Positions 16,052-25,136 of a stretch of DNA of 64,000 nucleotides are shown here, piece after piece. Source of the DNA: an uncultured Bacteroidia bacterium (GTDB lineage: Bacteria; Bacteroidota; Bacteroidia; Bacteroidales; UBA932); assembly GCA_902768985.1 (NCBI GenBank), contig CACXNA010000001.1:62001-126000 (forward strand), read 5' to 3'. The translations under genes and the position numbers were made by a program. Every line of letters starts with the position of its first letter. The stretch's first letter is position 1. The notes beneath the pieces were generated by a model. The model worked only from the letters and a program-made list of their open reading frames with translations, searched no databases and was not told the origin of the DNA.

Positions 16052-17074
16052 CTAAACGCGTTTCGAGAAATACTGGTGAATGGCCAGGGCGGCGCTGCGC
16101 GCCTCGGCGAGCGTCTCCGGCACGGTTTTGGCGCCGGTGCAGGCCCCGGCGAAGAAGACGCCGGGCCGGGAGGATTCCGTGATGGCCGCGAGGTTGTCGC
16201 GGCTCTTCAGGAAGCCGTCCTCGTCGACGGCGACGCCGGTCTCGCGGGCGTAGCGCTGCGCGTCCGGATTGCAAAGGATGCCGGCCATCAGCACGAGCAG
16301 GTCGAGCGTGACCTTGACCGGCTTGCCGTTGAGGGTGTCCTCCGCCTTCACGACCACGCGTCCGTCGATGGCTTCGCCCACTTCGGACACGCGTCCGCGG
16401 ATGAAGTGGATGCCGTGGTCGCGCTGGGCCTTGATATAGAAATCTTCGTATTTCTTGCCGAAGAGGCGCAGGTCCATGTAGAAGCAGTAGACCTCCGCGT
16501 CGGGGAATTCCTCCTTCATTTCAATGGCCTGCTTGATCGCGGTGATGCAGCAGACTTTGGAGCACTGCGTGTTGCCGGCCTTGAGGTCGCGCGAGCCCAC
16601 GCAGTGGACGAAGCCCACGGCTTTGGGCTGGCGGATCCGCTGGTCCTCACGGGTGTTGAACCAGTGCTCGAGGTCGCGGTTGGTGATCACGCGGTCGTAG
16701 ATGCCGTAGCCGTATTCCTCCTTCTTCGAAGCGTCGAAGAGGCGGAAGCCGGTGGCGAAGAGGACGGCCTGGCAGAGCAGCGAAGAGCCGTCCGAAAGGA
16801 CGAGGTTGTATTCGTCCTTGAGCCGGTTGATGGCGGATATCTCCGTGCCCAGCAGGGTCTTGACGCCGGCGGTCTGCGCCCGCAGGGGCTCGATGACGTC
16901 CGCGGCGGGTGTCATGTCGGGGAAGAGGCGGTTCCACTGGGCGACGTGTCCGCCCGTAGCGCTCGATTTCTCGATCAGGACGGGCTTGTAACCCAGCGCA
17001 GCAAGCTGGCGGGCGGCCTCAAGTCCGGCGATGCCGGCTCCGATGACGGCGACGACTGGTTGACGGTTGACCAT
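16052..17074 (-). CDS. HdrA-like FAD oxidoreductase (short, QmoA-type)
   Basis: 340 residues. A dinucleotide-binding motif at the N-terminus (VIGAGIAGLEAARQLA) and the HdrA-type cysteine patch (HCVGSRD ... QCSKVCCITAIKQA), which binds a 4Fe-4S cluster near FAD, are clear. The C-terminus carries a second FAD motif (GVFFAGACTGAKTVPETLAEA). Classical methanogen HdrA is nearly twice as long with extra ferredoxin domains; this version resembles QmoA or minimal HdrA. It sits centrally in the Hdr operon with no gap to its neighbours. Whether it can bifurcate electrons is not decidable from sequence. Confidence 0.8.
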   Translation of the reverse strand: MVNRQPVVAVIGAGIAGLEAARQLAALGYKPVLIEKSSATGGHVAQWNRLFPDMTPAADVIEPLRAQTAGVKTLLGTEISAINRLKDEYNLVLSDGSSLLCQAVLFATGFRLFDASKKEEYGYGIYDRVITNRDLEHWFNTREDQRIRQPKAVGFVHCVGSRDLKAGNTQCSKVCCITAIKQAIEMKEEFPDAEVYCFYMDLRLFGKKYEDFYIKAQRDHGIHFIRGRVSEVGEAIDGRVVVKAEDTLNGKPVKVTLDLLVLMAGILCNPDAQRYARETGVAVDEDGFLKSRDNLAAITESSRPGVFFAGACTGAKTVPETLAEARSAALAIHQYFSKRV

Positions 17075-17077
17075 ATT

Positions 17078-18148
17078 TTAGAAGCATTTGAGGGACGTGG
17101 GGAGCCCCGGGGTCATAATCTTCTTCTCGTCCATTCCGAGGTATTTCCGGGCCGGATCGTAGGGGATGCCGATCTTGTCGAGCAGCGGCTCCACGGCCAC
17201 CTGGTGTATCTGCAGGCCGAGGTCCCAGGGATCCACCCCGAGCACGAGCCCGGCCAGCTCCTCGTAGGTGAGGACCGGGATGCCGTAGCCGTTGCGCCCG
17301 TAGGTCTTGCCCGTCTGCTCGGCGATGACGTACTGCCAGCGGTCGAGGAAATACGGGCAGCCGGGGCAGTTGGTGATGATCATGTCCGGGTGGAAGGGCT
17401 CCATGGATTCGAATTTCTTGTGTGTGTTGGACAGGGAATAGCCGCGGTTCGCCCGGACGTGGTATTGCCGGAAACCGTAACCGCAGCAGTGCCGCCGTTC
17501 GGGGTAGTCGATGACCTGGCCACCCCAGGCTTCGGCCATGCCGCTCAGTACGCAGGGGTACTCGGCTCCGCCGACGCCCTTGTGGGGGAACATTTTTGAA
17601 TAATGGCAGCCGATATGCTCCACGATGCGCAGGGGCTCGCCCGTGGCGCGGGAGACCAGGTGGAACTTCGCCCGCTCGGCGATCTCGCCGCGCAGCTTGT
17701 ACACCAGGTCGCTGGCGTGCGCCACGTACTTGGGCTTGTTGAACTCGCGCCGGCAGGCCTTCCAAAGGTTCTCGCGAATCATCGCTTCCAGTTCCGGAAA
17801 CTCCCGCCAACTCTCCAGTACTTCGCAGTAATTGCCGAAGGAGGTGATGCAGGAGGTCACGAGGTTCTCGTAACCGGCCTCGGTCATCAGGGCGAACTGG
17901 CGCGCGACAACGGTCATGGCCGTCTCCTGCGGGAGGGTGTCGCAGTGGTAGGCGATGCCGGCGCAGGTGGTGTGGTGCTCGGTCTCATAGATGTCGCGGC
18001 CGAGCAGGTCGCGGCAAATTTTGAGGAAATACCGCTCGCTGGCCGGGAAGAAATTCTGCCGGATGCAGCTCCGGACGTAGAAGTAATGATTGTCCGGAAT
18101 CTCTTTCTGGTAGTCCGCCCAGATCTTCTGTTTGCCTTGGTAGATCAT
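17078..18148 (-). CDS. HdrB-like CCG-domain subunit
   Basis: 356 residues with two cysteine-rich (CCG) regions: TTCAGIAYHC near residue 60 and the HIGCHYSKMF ... RRHCCGYGF ... TNCPGCPYF set in the second half. CCG domains bind the unusual noncubane 4Fe-4S clusters that cleave disulfides in HdrB. The gene starts within the stop region of the upstream HdrC-like gene (4-bp overlap) and lies 3 bp before HdrA. A soluble thiol-disulfide or other two-electron reaction is inferred from the family. Confidence 0.8.
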   Translation of the reverse strand: MIYQGKQKIWADYQKEIPDNHYFYVRSCIRQNFFPASERYFLKICRDLLGRDIYETEHHTTCAGIAYHCDTLPQETAMTVVARQFALMTEAGYENLVTSCITSFGNYCEVLESWREFPELEAMIRENLWKACRREFNKPKYVAHASDLVYKLRGEIAERAKFHLVSRATGEPLRIVEHIGCHYSKMFPHKGVGGAEYPCVLSGMAEAWGGQVIDYPERRHCCGYGFRQYHVRANRGYSLSNTHKKFESMEPFHPDMIITNCPGCPYFLDRWQYVIAEQTGKTYGRNGYGIPVLTYEELAGLVLGVDPWDLGLQIHQVAVEPLLDKIGIPYDPARKYLGMDEKKIMTPGLPTSLKCF

Positions 18149-18843
18149 TCGTTGTTGAAGTGCCCCGTCGAGCAGTGCTCAAAAGTGTATTTCGTATATT
18201 CCTCGAAGTCCATGCCTATCTCCTCCGCCTTGGCGCGGGAGGCTTTCTCCACGGCCTGGATGCGCTCCGTGCCGCCCGTGACGTCGAAGATGGCCTGGAG
18301 CTCGTCCAGATCTTCCTGCGGGATGCGGCGAAGGACGCCGGGACCCTTGCCCTGATAGTTGGCGCCGAGCCGGCCATATACTTCCTCTTTGTTCTCAATC
18401 ACCCAGCGCGAGATGGGCCCGGATTCCGGGTGGTCATCGGGATTGAAGGTGCTGGGATGGACACAGTAGCCGTAGTGCAGGATATTGCCGGTGAGTATCT
18501 TGGTGAGCGGCCAGAGCTGGCGGCCCTTCTCCGAGCAGGTGAAGTAGCCCAGCTTGGCGGAGAGGTTGCGCAGGGCCATGATGATCAGGCCCGCCGTGTT
18601 GCCGCGCGGGCAGCGCGTTGAGCAGGACATGCATTCGCCGCAGTACCAGATGGTGTCGCTCTTGAGAAGCGCCTCGATCTCGGCTTCGTCCTTGCGCTGG
18701 ACCGTATCCACGATCTTGCGGGGGTCATATTTGTAGAACTCGGCAGCCGGGCAGATGGCCGTGCAGGTCCCGCAGTTGATGCAGGTCTTGAGGCCTTCCC
18801 GGAAGCGGTAATCCGCCATGAGTTCGTCGTACAGTTTACCCAT
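18145..18843 (-). CDS. HdrC-like 4Fe-4S subunit, first gene of Hdr operon
   Basis: 232 residues from the start at MGKLYDELM. A longer reading frame upstream crosses the promoter and is rejected. Two 4Fe-4S motifs are visible: CINCGTCTAICPA and CGECMSCSTRCPRG. The C-terminal half is helical and resembles the long HdrC forms that contact HdrB. The -7 box lies just 6 nt upstream of the start, suggesting a leaderless message. The operon has two HdrC-like subunits, this long one and the 112-residue one. Confidence 0.8.
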   Translation of the reverse strand: MGKLYDELMADYRFREGLKTCINCGTCTAICPAAEFYKYDPRKIVDTVQRKDEAEIEALLKSDTIWYCGECMSCSTRCPRGNTAGLIIMALRNLSAKLGYFTCSEKGRQLWPLTKILTGNILHYGYCVHPSTFNPDDHPESGPISRWVIENKEEVYGRLGANYQGKGPGVLRRIPQEDLDELQAIFDVTGGTERIQAVEKASRAKAEEIGMDFEEYTKYTFEHCSTGHFNNE

Positions 18844-18849
18844 AGTGTG

Positions 18850-18857
18850 CAAAGGTA
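18850..18857 (-). promoter_or_regulatory. -7 box of the Hdr operon
   Basis: TACCTTTG on the minus strand, 6 nt before the start codon at 18843. Confidence 0.6.
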
Positions 18858-18904
18858 CAAAAAAAAGATAGAACGGGGGAGTAGGAAAAAAGCAAAAAAA
18901 AGAG

Positions 18905-18912
18905 TAAATTTG
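18905..18912 (+). promoter_or_regulatory. -7 box of the alarmone gene run
   Basis: TAAATTTG on the plus strand, 28 nt before the ATG at 18941, divergent from the Hdr promoter. No clear -33 TTTG. Confidence 0.5.
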
Positions 18913-18940
18913 TAAGGATTTACCCCAAGTAGATTTGCTG

Positions 18941-20002
18941 ATGGACAGACATCTCGACCCACATTGTGAAGCGATTCTCCAGGAGTACCGGGACGCCCTC
19001 CCGCAGTGCAAGACCGTCGCCAAGGAAGTGTATAACACGCTGAAGAGCACGTTCGACCAGGCGGGCCTGCTGGTGGCCGCCATCGAGTACCGTGTCAAGG
19101 CGGAAGAATCCCTGGCCGGCAAGCTTGAGCTCAAGGGCGGCAAATACAAGAGCTTGGCGGATATCACCGATATCATCGGTCTTCGCGTAATCACTTTCTA
19201 TACGGACGACGTCGACAAGGTGGCGTCGGCTGTGGAGCGCCTGTTTACGGTGGATTGGGACAATTCCGTGGACAAGCGGAAGATCCATGAAATCGACAGT
19301 TTCGGTTACCTTTCCCTGCATTATATCTGCTCGAAGGATGGATTCCCTTACCGCTTCGAGATCCAGATGCGTACGGTCCTGCAACATGCGTGGGCCAATA
19401 TGAACCACGACACGGGCTATAAGAGCGGCGTGGAGATCCCGAAGATGTATCTGCGCAACCTCAGCCGCCTGGCGGGTATGCTGGAGCTTGTGGACGAGCA
19501 GTTCAGCCTCATCCGCAGCGAGCTGACTGACTACCGCCGCCGGGTGCGCGCCCTGGTCGCTTCCGGGAACCTGGATGACGCCCCGCTGGACGGCGACACG
19601 TTCCGGAGCTTCCTCGACCTGAAGCCGTTCGACGCCCTGAACAAACGCATCGCCTCCGTGAACCAGGCCGAGATCCAGGAGGTGCCGCTGATGCCTTTCA
19701 TGCCGGTGTTCAAGATGCTGGAGTGCCATACGCTCGGAGACGTCTCCAAGATGATCAAGGAGTATGGCGAGGGTGCGTACCAGATCGCCTGCTACCAGAT
19801 CGGCCTGACGGACCTGGACATCATCTCCTCGTCCCTGGCCCCGCAGGACATCTGCATCGCCGCCATCCTCAAGCGCGGCGGCGGCCGGGCCGGCATCCGC
19901 GCCATGTTCGACCAGCTCAACGGCCCGTCGGAGAGCAACGAGATGATGGCCGAGTTCCTGACCCAGCAGGCGCAGGATTTACCGTTTATGAACCAGAAGT
20001 AA
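18941..20002 (+). CDS. RelA/SpoT-domain (p)ppGpp synthetase with long C-terminal extension
   Basis: 353 residues; the ATG at 18941 is preferred to an in-frame TTG six bases earlier. Residues ~45-165 hold the synthetase fold: GKLELKGGKYKSLADITDIIGLR, then EIDSFGYLSLHYIC and the EIQMRTVLQHAWANMNHDTGYK core. No HD hydrolase, TGS or ACT domain is present, as in small alarmone synthetases. The ~180-residue C-terminal part is extra and has no recognisable domain. The next gene, 3 bp away, encodes an HD (p)ppGpp hydrolase, so synthesis and breakdown of the alarmone are split over adjacent genes. Confidence 0.85.
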   Translation: MDRHLDPHCEAILQEYRDALPQCKTVAKEVYNTLKSTFDQAGLLVAAIEYRVKAEESLAGKLELKGGKYKSLADITDIIGLRVITFYTDDVDKVASAVERLFTVDWDNSVDKRKIHEIDSFGYLSLHYICSKDGFPYRFEIQMRTVLQHAWANMNHDTGYKSGVEIPKMYLRNLSRLAGMLELVDEQFSLIRSELTDYRRRVRALVASGNLDDAPLDGDTFRSFLDLKPFDALNKRIASVNQAEIQEVPLMPFMPVFKMLECHTLGDVSKMIKEYGEGAYQIACYQIGLTDLDIISSSLAPQDICIAAILKRGGGRAGIRAMFDQLNGPSESNEMMAEFLTQQAQDLPFMNQK

Positions 20003-20005
20003 GCC

Positions 20006-20587
20006 ATGGCAAACAAAGCGTTGAATACAGAATTGCTGGACCGCGCGATCATTTTCGCGGTCCGCGCCCACGCCGGGACCGAACGCCGCGGCAAGGGCTT
20101 CCCCTATATCGTCCATCCGATGGAAGCGGTGGAGATCGTGGCCACGATGACGCCGGACCAGGAATTGCTGGCCGCGGCGGCGCTGCACGATACCGTGGAA
20201 GATACGGACGTGACCGTGGATCAGCTCCGCGCCGAGTTCGGCGACCGGATCGCCGACCTGGTCGCGGCCGAGAGCGACGCCTTTGTGGAAGGCGTCAGCG
20301 ACGAGGACAGCTGGCACGCCCGCAAGCAGGCTGCCATCGACCGGCTGGCGAAAGCCCCGCACGACGCCAAGATGGTGGCGCTGGGGGACAAACTGTCCAA
20401 TATGCGCGCGATTGCGCGCGACTATGCCGTCCAGGGGGACGCGCTGTGGAACCTCTTCCACGCTAAGGACCCCAAGGACCACGAATGGCACTACCGCGGC
20501 CTGGCGGACTCCCTGCGCGAACTGCAGGACACGTTCGCTTTCCGCGAATTTGAAAGTCTGATCAATCAAGTATTTGGTAAAGAATAA
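20006..20587 (+). CDS. HD-domain (p)ppGpp hydrolase (MESH1/SpoT-hydrolase like)
   Basis: 193 residues matching the hydrolase half of RSH enzymes: RRGKGFPYIVHPMEA, the metal-binding HDTVEDTD (from the HDxxED motif) and GDKLSNMRAI. It removes the 3'-pyrophosphate of (p)ppGpp. No synthetase domain follows, so it is a stand-alone alarmone hydrolase of the MESH1 or SAH type. Its gene lies 3 bp after the synthetase gene and 2 bp before the phosphotransferase-like gene, indicating a tight operon. Confidence 0.85.
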   Translation: MANKALNTELLDRAIIFAVRAHAGTERRGKGFPYIVHPMEAVEIVATMTPDQELLAAAALHDTVEDTDVTVDQLRAEFGDRIADLVAAESDAFVEGVSDEDSWHARKQAAIDRLAKAPHDAKMVALGDKLSNMRAIARDYAVQGDALWNLFHAKDPKDHEWHYRGLADSLRELQDTFAFREFESLINQVFGKE

Positions 20588-20589
20588 TT

Positions 20590-21423
20590 ATGGAAGCTGT
20601 CAAGATATCCCTTTCCGATTATGTCCTGGCTGGCGGCGGTGCCAACGGCGAGAGCTACAACCACAAGACCGACCCCTCGGTGATGCTGAAACTCTACCAT
20701 GCCGGCAAGATCCAGCAACCGCTGAGCGAGATGCTGCTGGCCCGCAAAGTGTTCGAAGCCGGCATCCCTTCGCCCGAGCCTGGCGAGTACGTGGTCACGG
20801 AAGACGGCCGCTACGGCATCCGTTTCCGCCGCATCGTCGGCAAGAAGTCCTATGCCCGCGCCATCGGCGATGATCCGGAGAATGTGGAGAAGTATGCCGC
20901 CGAGTTCGCGGAGATGTGCTTGAAACTGCATCAGATTCATGTCGATACGACGCAGTTCGAAAACATCAAGGACCATTATTACAAGCTGCTGGAGCAGAAT
21001 CCTTTTTTCAACCCGACGGAGAAGGACAAGCTGGGCCGCTTCATCGCCGACATGCCCGACTCCGACATCGCCCACCACGGCGACCTCCAGTTTGGTAATG
21101 CCCTCTTCGTGGGCGACCAGCGCTATTTCATTGACCTGGGAGATTTCTGCTACGGCGGCACCATGCTCGACGTGTCCATGGTGTACCTGTGCAGCGTCCT
21201 CAGCAACGAGGAGTTCATCAAGGAGGCCTTCCACATGCCCAAGAGCGTGTCCGAGGCTTTCTGGGGCTATTTCGCGCATGACTATTTCGGCGCGGACCGT
21301 CCCCTGCGCGACATCAACGAGGAGATCGATCCCTACGCCGGCCTCAAGACCCTGATGGTCGAGCGTGACACCAAGTGCCCGATGCCCGAGTTCCGGGTGA
21401 AACTCGTTTCTATCCTGAAGTAA
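20590..21423 (+). CDS. Aminoglycoside-phosphotransferase-fold protein (TIGR02172-like)
   Basis: 277 residues with a protein-kinase-like/APH fold. MLKLYH supplies the ATP-contact Lys, HHGDLQFGNALF carries the catalytic loop (HxDxxxxN), and FIDLGDFCYG the metal-binding Asp. The overall pattern resembles a family of putative phosphotransferases known from gut bacteria (TIGR02172). Substrate unknown; resistance to aminoglycosides should not be assumed. Placement between alarmone metabolism and an ion antiporter suggests a stress-related small-molecule or protein kinase role, which is inference only. Confidence 0.7.
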   Translation: MEAVKISLSDYVLAGGGANGESYNHKTDPSVMLKLYHAGKIQQPLSEMLLARKVFEAGIPSPEPGEYVVTEDGRYGIRFRRIVGKKSYARAIGDDPENVEKYAAEFAEMCLKLHQIHVDTTQFENIKDHYYKLLEQNPFFNPTEKDKLGRFIADMPDSDIAHHGDLQFGNALFVGDQRYFIDLGDFCYGGTMLDVSMVYLCSVLSNEEFIKEAFHMPKSVSEAFWGYFAHDYFGADRPLRDINEEIDPYAGLKTLMVERDTKCPMPEFRVKLVSILK

Positions 21424-21427
21424 ACAA

Positions 21428-22930
21428 ATGCACATCCTGCCCGCCATATCGATTCACCTGGAGACCGGCAACGTCCTGCTGTTCTTCTCCTTCCTGGTCC
21501 TGGTCGCGATCCTGATTTCGCGTCTGGGCGCCAAGTTCGGTGTGCCGGCGATGTTGCTCTTCCTGCTCATCGGTATGGCCGCCGGCCCGGACGGGCTCGG
21601 CGTGGAGATCAAGAATCACGAGCTGGCCGAATTCCTCGGCCATCTCGGCATTACCTTCATCCTCCTGTCGGGCGGCCTGCGGACCTCCCTGAAGGAGACG
21701 CGCCCGGTGATGGCGCGGGGCCTGATGCTTTCGACGGTGGGCCTGGCCGTGACCTCGCTGGCCACGGGCTTCTTTATTTACTTCGTCCTGGGCGCCCGCA
21801 TCGGCGGCGCCGGCTTGACCTTGCTCGGCTGCTTCCTGCTGGCGGTCATCCTGTCTTCGACCGATTCTCCGTCCGTTTTCTCCGTGCTGCGCAGCAAGCG
21901 GCTGACCCTGCGGGAGAACCTGGACCCGGTGCTGGAGCTGGAATCCGGCAGCAACGATCCGATGGCCTATACGCTGACGCTCATCCTGGTGTCGGTCGTC
22001 ACCTCCAGTGACCATCTTGGCCTGGCAGGCGGCTCCTGGCTCTACGGTGCCTTTATCGTCGCCATGACGGCCCTGTGGCAGATCCTCTCGGGTTTCGCCA
22101 TCGGGCTGGGTGTCGGCTTCGGCGCCCGCTGGTTGATGCGGCGTTTCACCCTGTCCACCGGCCCGCTCTATTCGATCCTGATCCTGATGCTGGCCCTGTT
22201 CGCCAACGGACTTGCGTCCATGATTGGCGGCAACGGCCTGGTGGCGCTCTACGTGGCGGCCATCGTCATCGGCAATATGCGGGACCTTCCGTTCAAGCGG
22301 GACGTCCTGAAATTCTTTGACAGCACGACTTGGATGGCCCAGCTGCTGATGTTCCTCCTCCTGGGTCTGATGGCCCGGCCGTCGCATATGCCGGCGGTGA
22401 TGTGGCCCGCCCTGCTGATCGGCGTGTTTATCATGTTCGTGGGACGTCCGCTGGGCGTTTTCCTCAGCCTGCTGCCGTTCCGCCGCCTCTCCGTCCGTGC
22501 CCGTGCGTATATCTCCTGGGCAGGCATGAAGGGCGCCGGCCCTATCCTGTTCGCGATGTGTGCGGTGCTGGGCGGCGTCAAGGGCGGCGTGGAGATCTTC
22601 AACATCGTGTTCTGTATCACCTTGCTTTCGCTGCTGGTCCAGGGCACGTTGCTGGTGCCCGTGGCCCGCAAGCTGGACCTCTGCATTGAGGATGATCCGG
22701 AAGCGGAGACCTTCGGTATGGAGATCCCGGAGGAGATGGGCATGCTGCGCGACCACACCGTCACGGAGGAAGACCTCTCCCGCGGCCCGACCCTGCGGGA
22801 CCTGCATCTTCCGCATGGCATCCGCGTGATCATGGTCCGGCGCAACGGACGATTTATCGTGCCGCACGGCAGCCTGGCGCTGCAGGTGGGGGACGAACTG
22901 GTTATTATTATGGGAGACACTGAAGACTGA
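21428..22930 (+). CDS. K+/H+ antiporter, CPA1 NhaP2-type with RCK-C domain
   Basis: 500 residues with about 12 membrane segments in the first ~390, including STDSPSVFSVLRSK and ELESGSNDPMAY, hallmark motifs of CPA-type antiporters with the ion-binding ND pair. The C-terminal ~100 residues look like an RCK_C (TrkA-C) ligand-binding domain (PHGIRVIMVRRNGRFIVPHGSLALQVGDELVI). NhaP2-like proteins exchange K+ (or Na+) for protons. It starts 4 bp after the phosphotransferase-like gene. A paralogue lies on the opposite strand at 25417-27042. Confidence 0.85.
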   Translation: MHILPAISIHLETGNVLLFFSFLVLVAILISRLGAKFGVPAMLLFLLIGMAAGPDGLGVEIKNHELAEFLGHLGITFILLSGGLRTSLKETRPVMARGLMLSTVGLAVTSLATGFFIYFVLGARIGGAGLTLLGCFLLAVILSSTDSPSVFSVLRSKRLTLRENLDPVLELESGSNDPMAYTLTLILVSVVTSSDHLGLAGGSWLYGAFIVAMTALWQILSGFAIGLGVGFGARWLMRRFTLSTGPLYSILILMLALFANGLASMIGGNGLVALYVAAIVIGNMRDLPFKRDVLKFFDSTTWMAQLLMFLLLGLMARPSHMPAVMWPALLIGVFIMFVGRPLGVFLSLLPFRRLSVRARAYISWAGMKGAGPILFAMCAVLGGVKGGVEIFNIVFCITLLSLLVQGTLLVPVARKLDLCIEDDPEAETFGMEIPEEMGMLRDHTVTEEDLSRGPTLRDLHLPHGIRVIMVRRNGRFIVPHGSLALQVGDELVIIMGDTED

Positions 22931-22935
22931 CAGCC

Positions 22936-25128
22936 ATGGATATTAGTGACAACCTCAAAACCCTTGCCCGGAAATCTGCCGGAACGGGCCTGCTGCTGAT
23001 CGTCGTGGCTGCGGTGACGCTGGAGGCGACTTCGCTGATCCAGTATTTCTCCTCGCAGCGCATGCTGAAACAGGAGGCTTCCCTGCGGGCGGAGAGTGAA
23101 TTGCGCTCCACGCGCAATCAGATTATGGATATCGTGGACCAGGCCGAGGCGGCCGTCCACAACAGCATCTGGATCACCCGCTGGTGTCTGGACTATCCCG
23201 ACAGCCTGGCTGTCGTGGCGCGCCGCATCGTGGAGGAGAATCCTTCCGTAATGGGCTCGACCATCGCGCTGGTGCCCGGCTACAACAAGAAACTGCCGCT
23301 CTTCGCTCCTTATGTCTGCCGGACGGCGGACGGGACGACCGAGCTCAAATCCCTGGCCACGGAAGAGTACAACTATCCGGCCCAGGAGTGGTTCACCGAG
23401 CCGCTCAATTACGGTTTCGGCTACTGGTCCGAGCCGTACATCGACGAAGGTGGCGGCGAAGTCCTGATGACGACCTATTCCGTTCCGGTGATGGACGATG
23501 CCGGACGTGTCGCCGCCGTGCTCACGGCCGACGTCTCGCTGGGCTGGCTGACCGACCTGGTCGGCAACGTGCGCGTCTATCCGGACGCCTTCAGCGTCCT
23601 GGTCAGCCGCGAGGGCAAGATCATGGTCAGCCCTGTCGAAGAGCTGAACATGCATCAGTCCATCCAGGAGTTTGCCACGGGTGCGAAAGATACGGCCAAC
23701 TTCAATGTTCTGGCAGATGGAATGCTTTCCGGCAAAGCCGGCAACGTATCTTTGAAGCAGAGCCGCCGCGAGCGCCTGTTCGTCTTCTACGCGCCGGTGG
23801 AGAAGACGGGCTGGTCGATGGCCATCGCCATTCCGGACAGCGAGATCTACGGCGAAATCCGCCGCATGAGTATGCTGGTCACGATCCTGATGCTGGTGGG
23901 TCTGGGCATGCTGATCCTCATCCTGCGCTCGGCTGCCAAGAACCAGCTTAAAGTATCGCAGCTGAAAGAGAAGAAGGACCGGATGGAGAACGAACTCCGG
24001 ATCGGCCACAATATCCAGATGTCGATGATCCCGAAGATTTTCCCGCCTTTCCCGGAGCGGAAGGACATCGACATGGCGGCTACCATCGTCCCGGCCAAGG
24101 AGGTCGGCGGTGACCTGTATGATTTCTACATCCGGGACGAGAAACTCTTCTTCTGTATCGGCGACGTGAGCGGCAAGGGCGTTCCGGCCTCGTTGGTGAT
24201 GGCCGTCACCCGCAGCCTTTTCCGTACGGTTTCCGCCCACGAGAAGAGCCCCCAGCGCATCGTGACCCTGATCAACGAGTCGATGTCGGACATGAACGAG
24301 AACGAGATGTTCGTCACCTTCTTCTGCGGCGTGCTGGATATGACCACGGGGCATCTGCGTTACTGCAATGCCGGCCACAACCCGCCGCTGGTCTTGACTG
24401 ACAAGATCGAATTCCTCCCTGCTATTCCGAACCTGCCGCTGGGCATCCTGCCGGGCATGTCCTTCCAGGAGCAGGAAATGGACCTGAGCTACGACAACGC
24501 CCTCTTCCTCTACACGGACGGCGTCACGGAAGCCGAGAACCTCACGCACGAACAATTTGGCGAAGCCCGGATGCAGGACGTGCTGCGCATGCGCCGCAGC
24601 TCTCAGGAGAACCTGGAAGCCATGCAGAAAGCGGTCGCGGACTTTGTCGGAGCTGCCGATCCGAGCGACGATTTAACTATGTTGTTTATACATTATCTCA
24701 ACGATATGCAACCGGACGAAACCGAACGCCACCTGATTCTGCACAACGACATCCAGCAGATTCCGCAGCTGGCAGATTTCATCGAGACCATTGCCGATGA
24801 AATCAAACTGGACCAGGGTCTGGCGATGAGCCTGAACCTGGCCTTGGAGGAGGCTGTGACCAATGTCATCCTCTATGCCTACCCGGAGGGCTCCGACGGC
24901 CTGGTGGACGTCGAAGCCATCATGAGCAAGGACAAGCTGAAGTTCATCATTTCCGACAGCGGCAAGGAATTTGACCCGACCGCCGCGCCGGAGGCCGACA
25001 TCACGCTGGGCGTGGAGGACCGGCCGATTGGTGGTCTTGGCATTTATCTTGTCCGCAACATTATGGATTCGGTCAGCTATGAGCGGACCGATGGAAAGAA
25101 CATTCTGTCAATGACTAAGAAATTATAA
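22936..25128 (+). CDS. Cache-SpoIIE phosphatase fused to anti-sigma-type HATPase
   Basis: 730 residues. A first membrane helix (17-37), a periplasmic double-Cache sensor (~55-300) and a second helix (~310-335) are followed by a linker and a PP2C/SpoIIE phosphatase domain (~370-585). Its motifs are KEVGGDLYDFY, CIGDVSGKGVPASLVMA and LFLYTDGVTEA. The C-terminus (~600-730) is an RsbW-like HATPase with EEAVTNVILYAY (N box), ISDSGKEFDP (G1) and GGLGIYLV (G2). A phosphatase and its opposing kinase thus sit in one chain. The STAS gene 8 bp downstream is the obvious substrate. Confidence 0.85.
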   Translation: MDISDNLKTLARKSAGTGLLLIVVAAVTLEATSLIQYFSSQRMLKQEASLRAESELRSTRNQIMDIVDQAEAAVHNSIWITRWCLDYPDSLAVVARRIVEENPSVMGSTIALVPGYNKKLPLFAPYVCRTADGTTELKSLATEEYNYPAQEWFTEPLNYGFGYWSEPYIDEGGGEVLMTTYSVPVMDDAGRVAAVLTADVSLGWLTDLVGNVRVYPDAFSVLVSREGKIMVSPVEELNMHQSIQEFATGAKDTANFNVLADGMLSGKAGNVSLKQSRRERLFVFYAPVEKTGWSMAIAIPDSEIYGEIRRMSMLVTILMLVGLGMLILILRSAAKNQLKVSQLKEKKDRMENELRIGHNIQMSMIPKIFPPFPERKDIDMAATIVPAKEVGGDLYDFYIRDEKLFFCIGDVSGKGVPASLVMAVTRSLFRTVSAHEKSPQRIVTLINESMSDMNENEMFVTFFCGVLDMTTGHLRYCNAGHNPPLVLTDKIEFLPAIPNLPLGILPGMSFQEQEMDLSYDNALFLYTDGVTEAENLTHEQFGEARMQDVLRMRRSSQENLEAMQKAVADFVGAADPSDDLTMLFIHYLNDMQPDETERHLILHNDIQQIPQLADFIETIADEIKLDQGLAMSLNLALEEAVTNVILYAYPEGSDGLVDVEAIMSKDKLKFIISDSGKEFDPTAAPEADITLGVEDRPIGGLGIYLVRNIMDSVSYERTDGKNILSMTKKL

Positions 25129-25136
25129 TAAAGCAT

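Noticed and set aside
20590..21423. Aminoglycoside resistance gene
   Set aside because: The fold is shared by many phosphotransferases; operon context (alarmone enzymes, antiporter) and resemblance to a non-resistance family argue against it.
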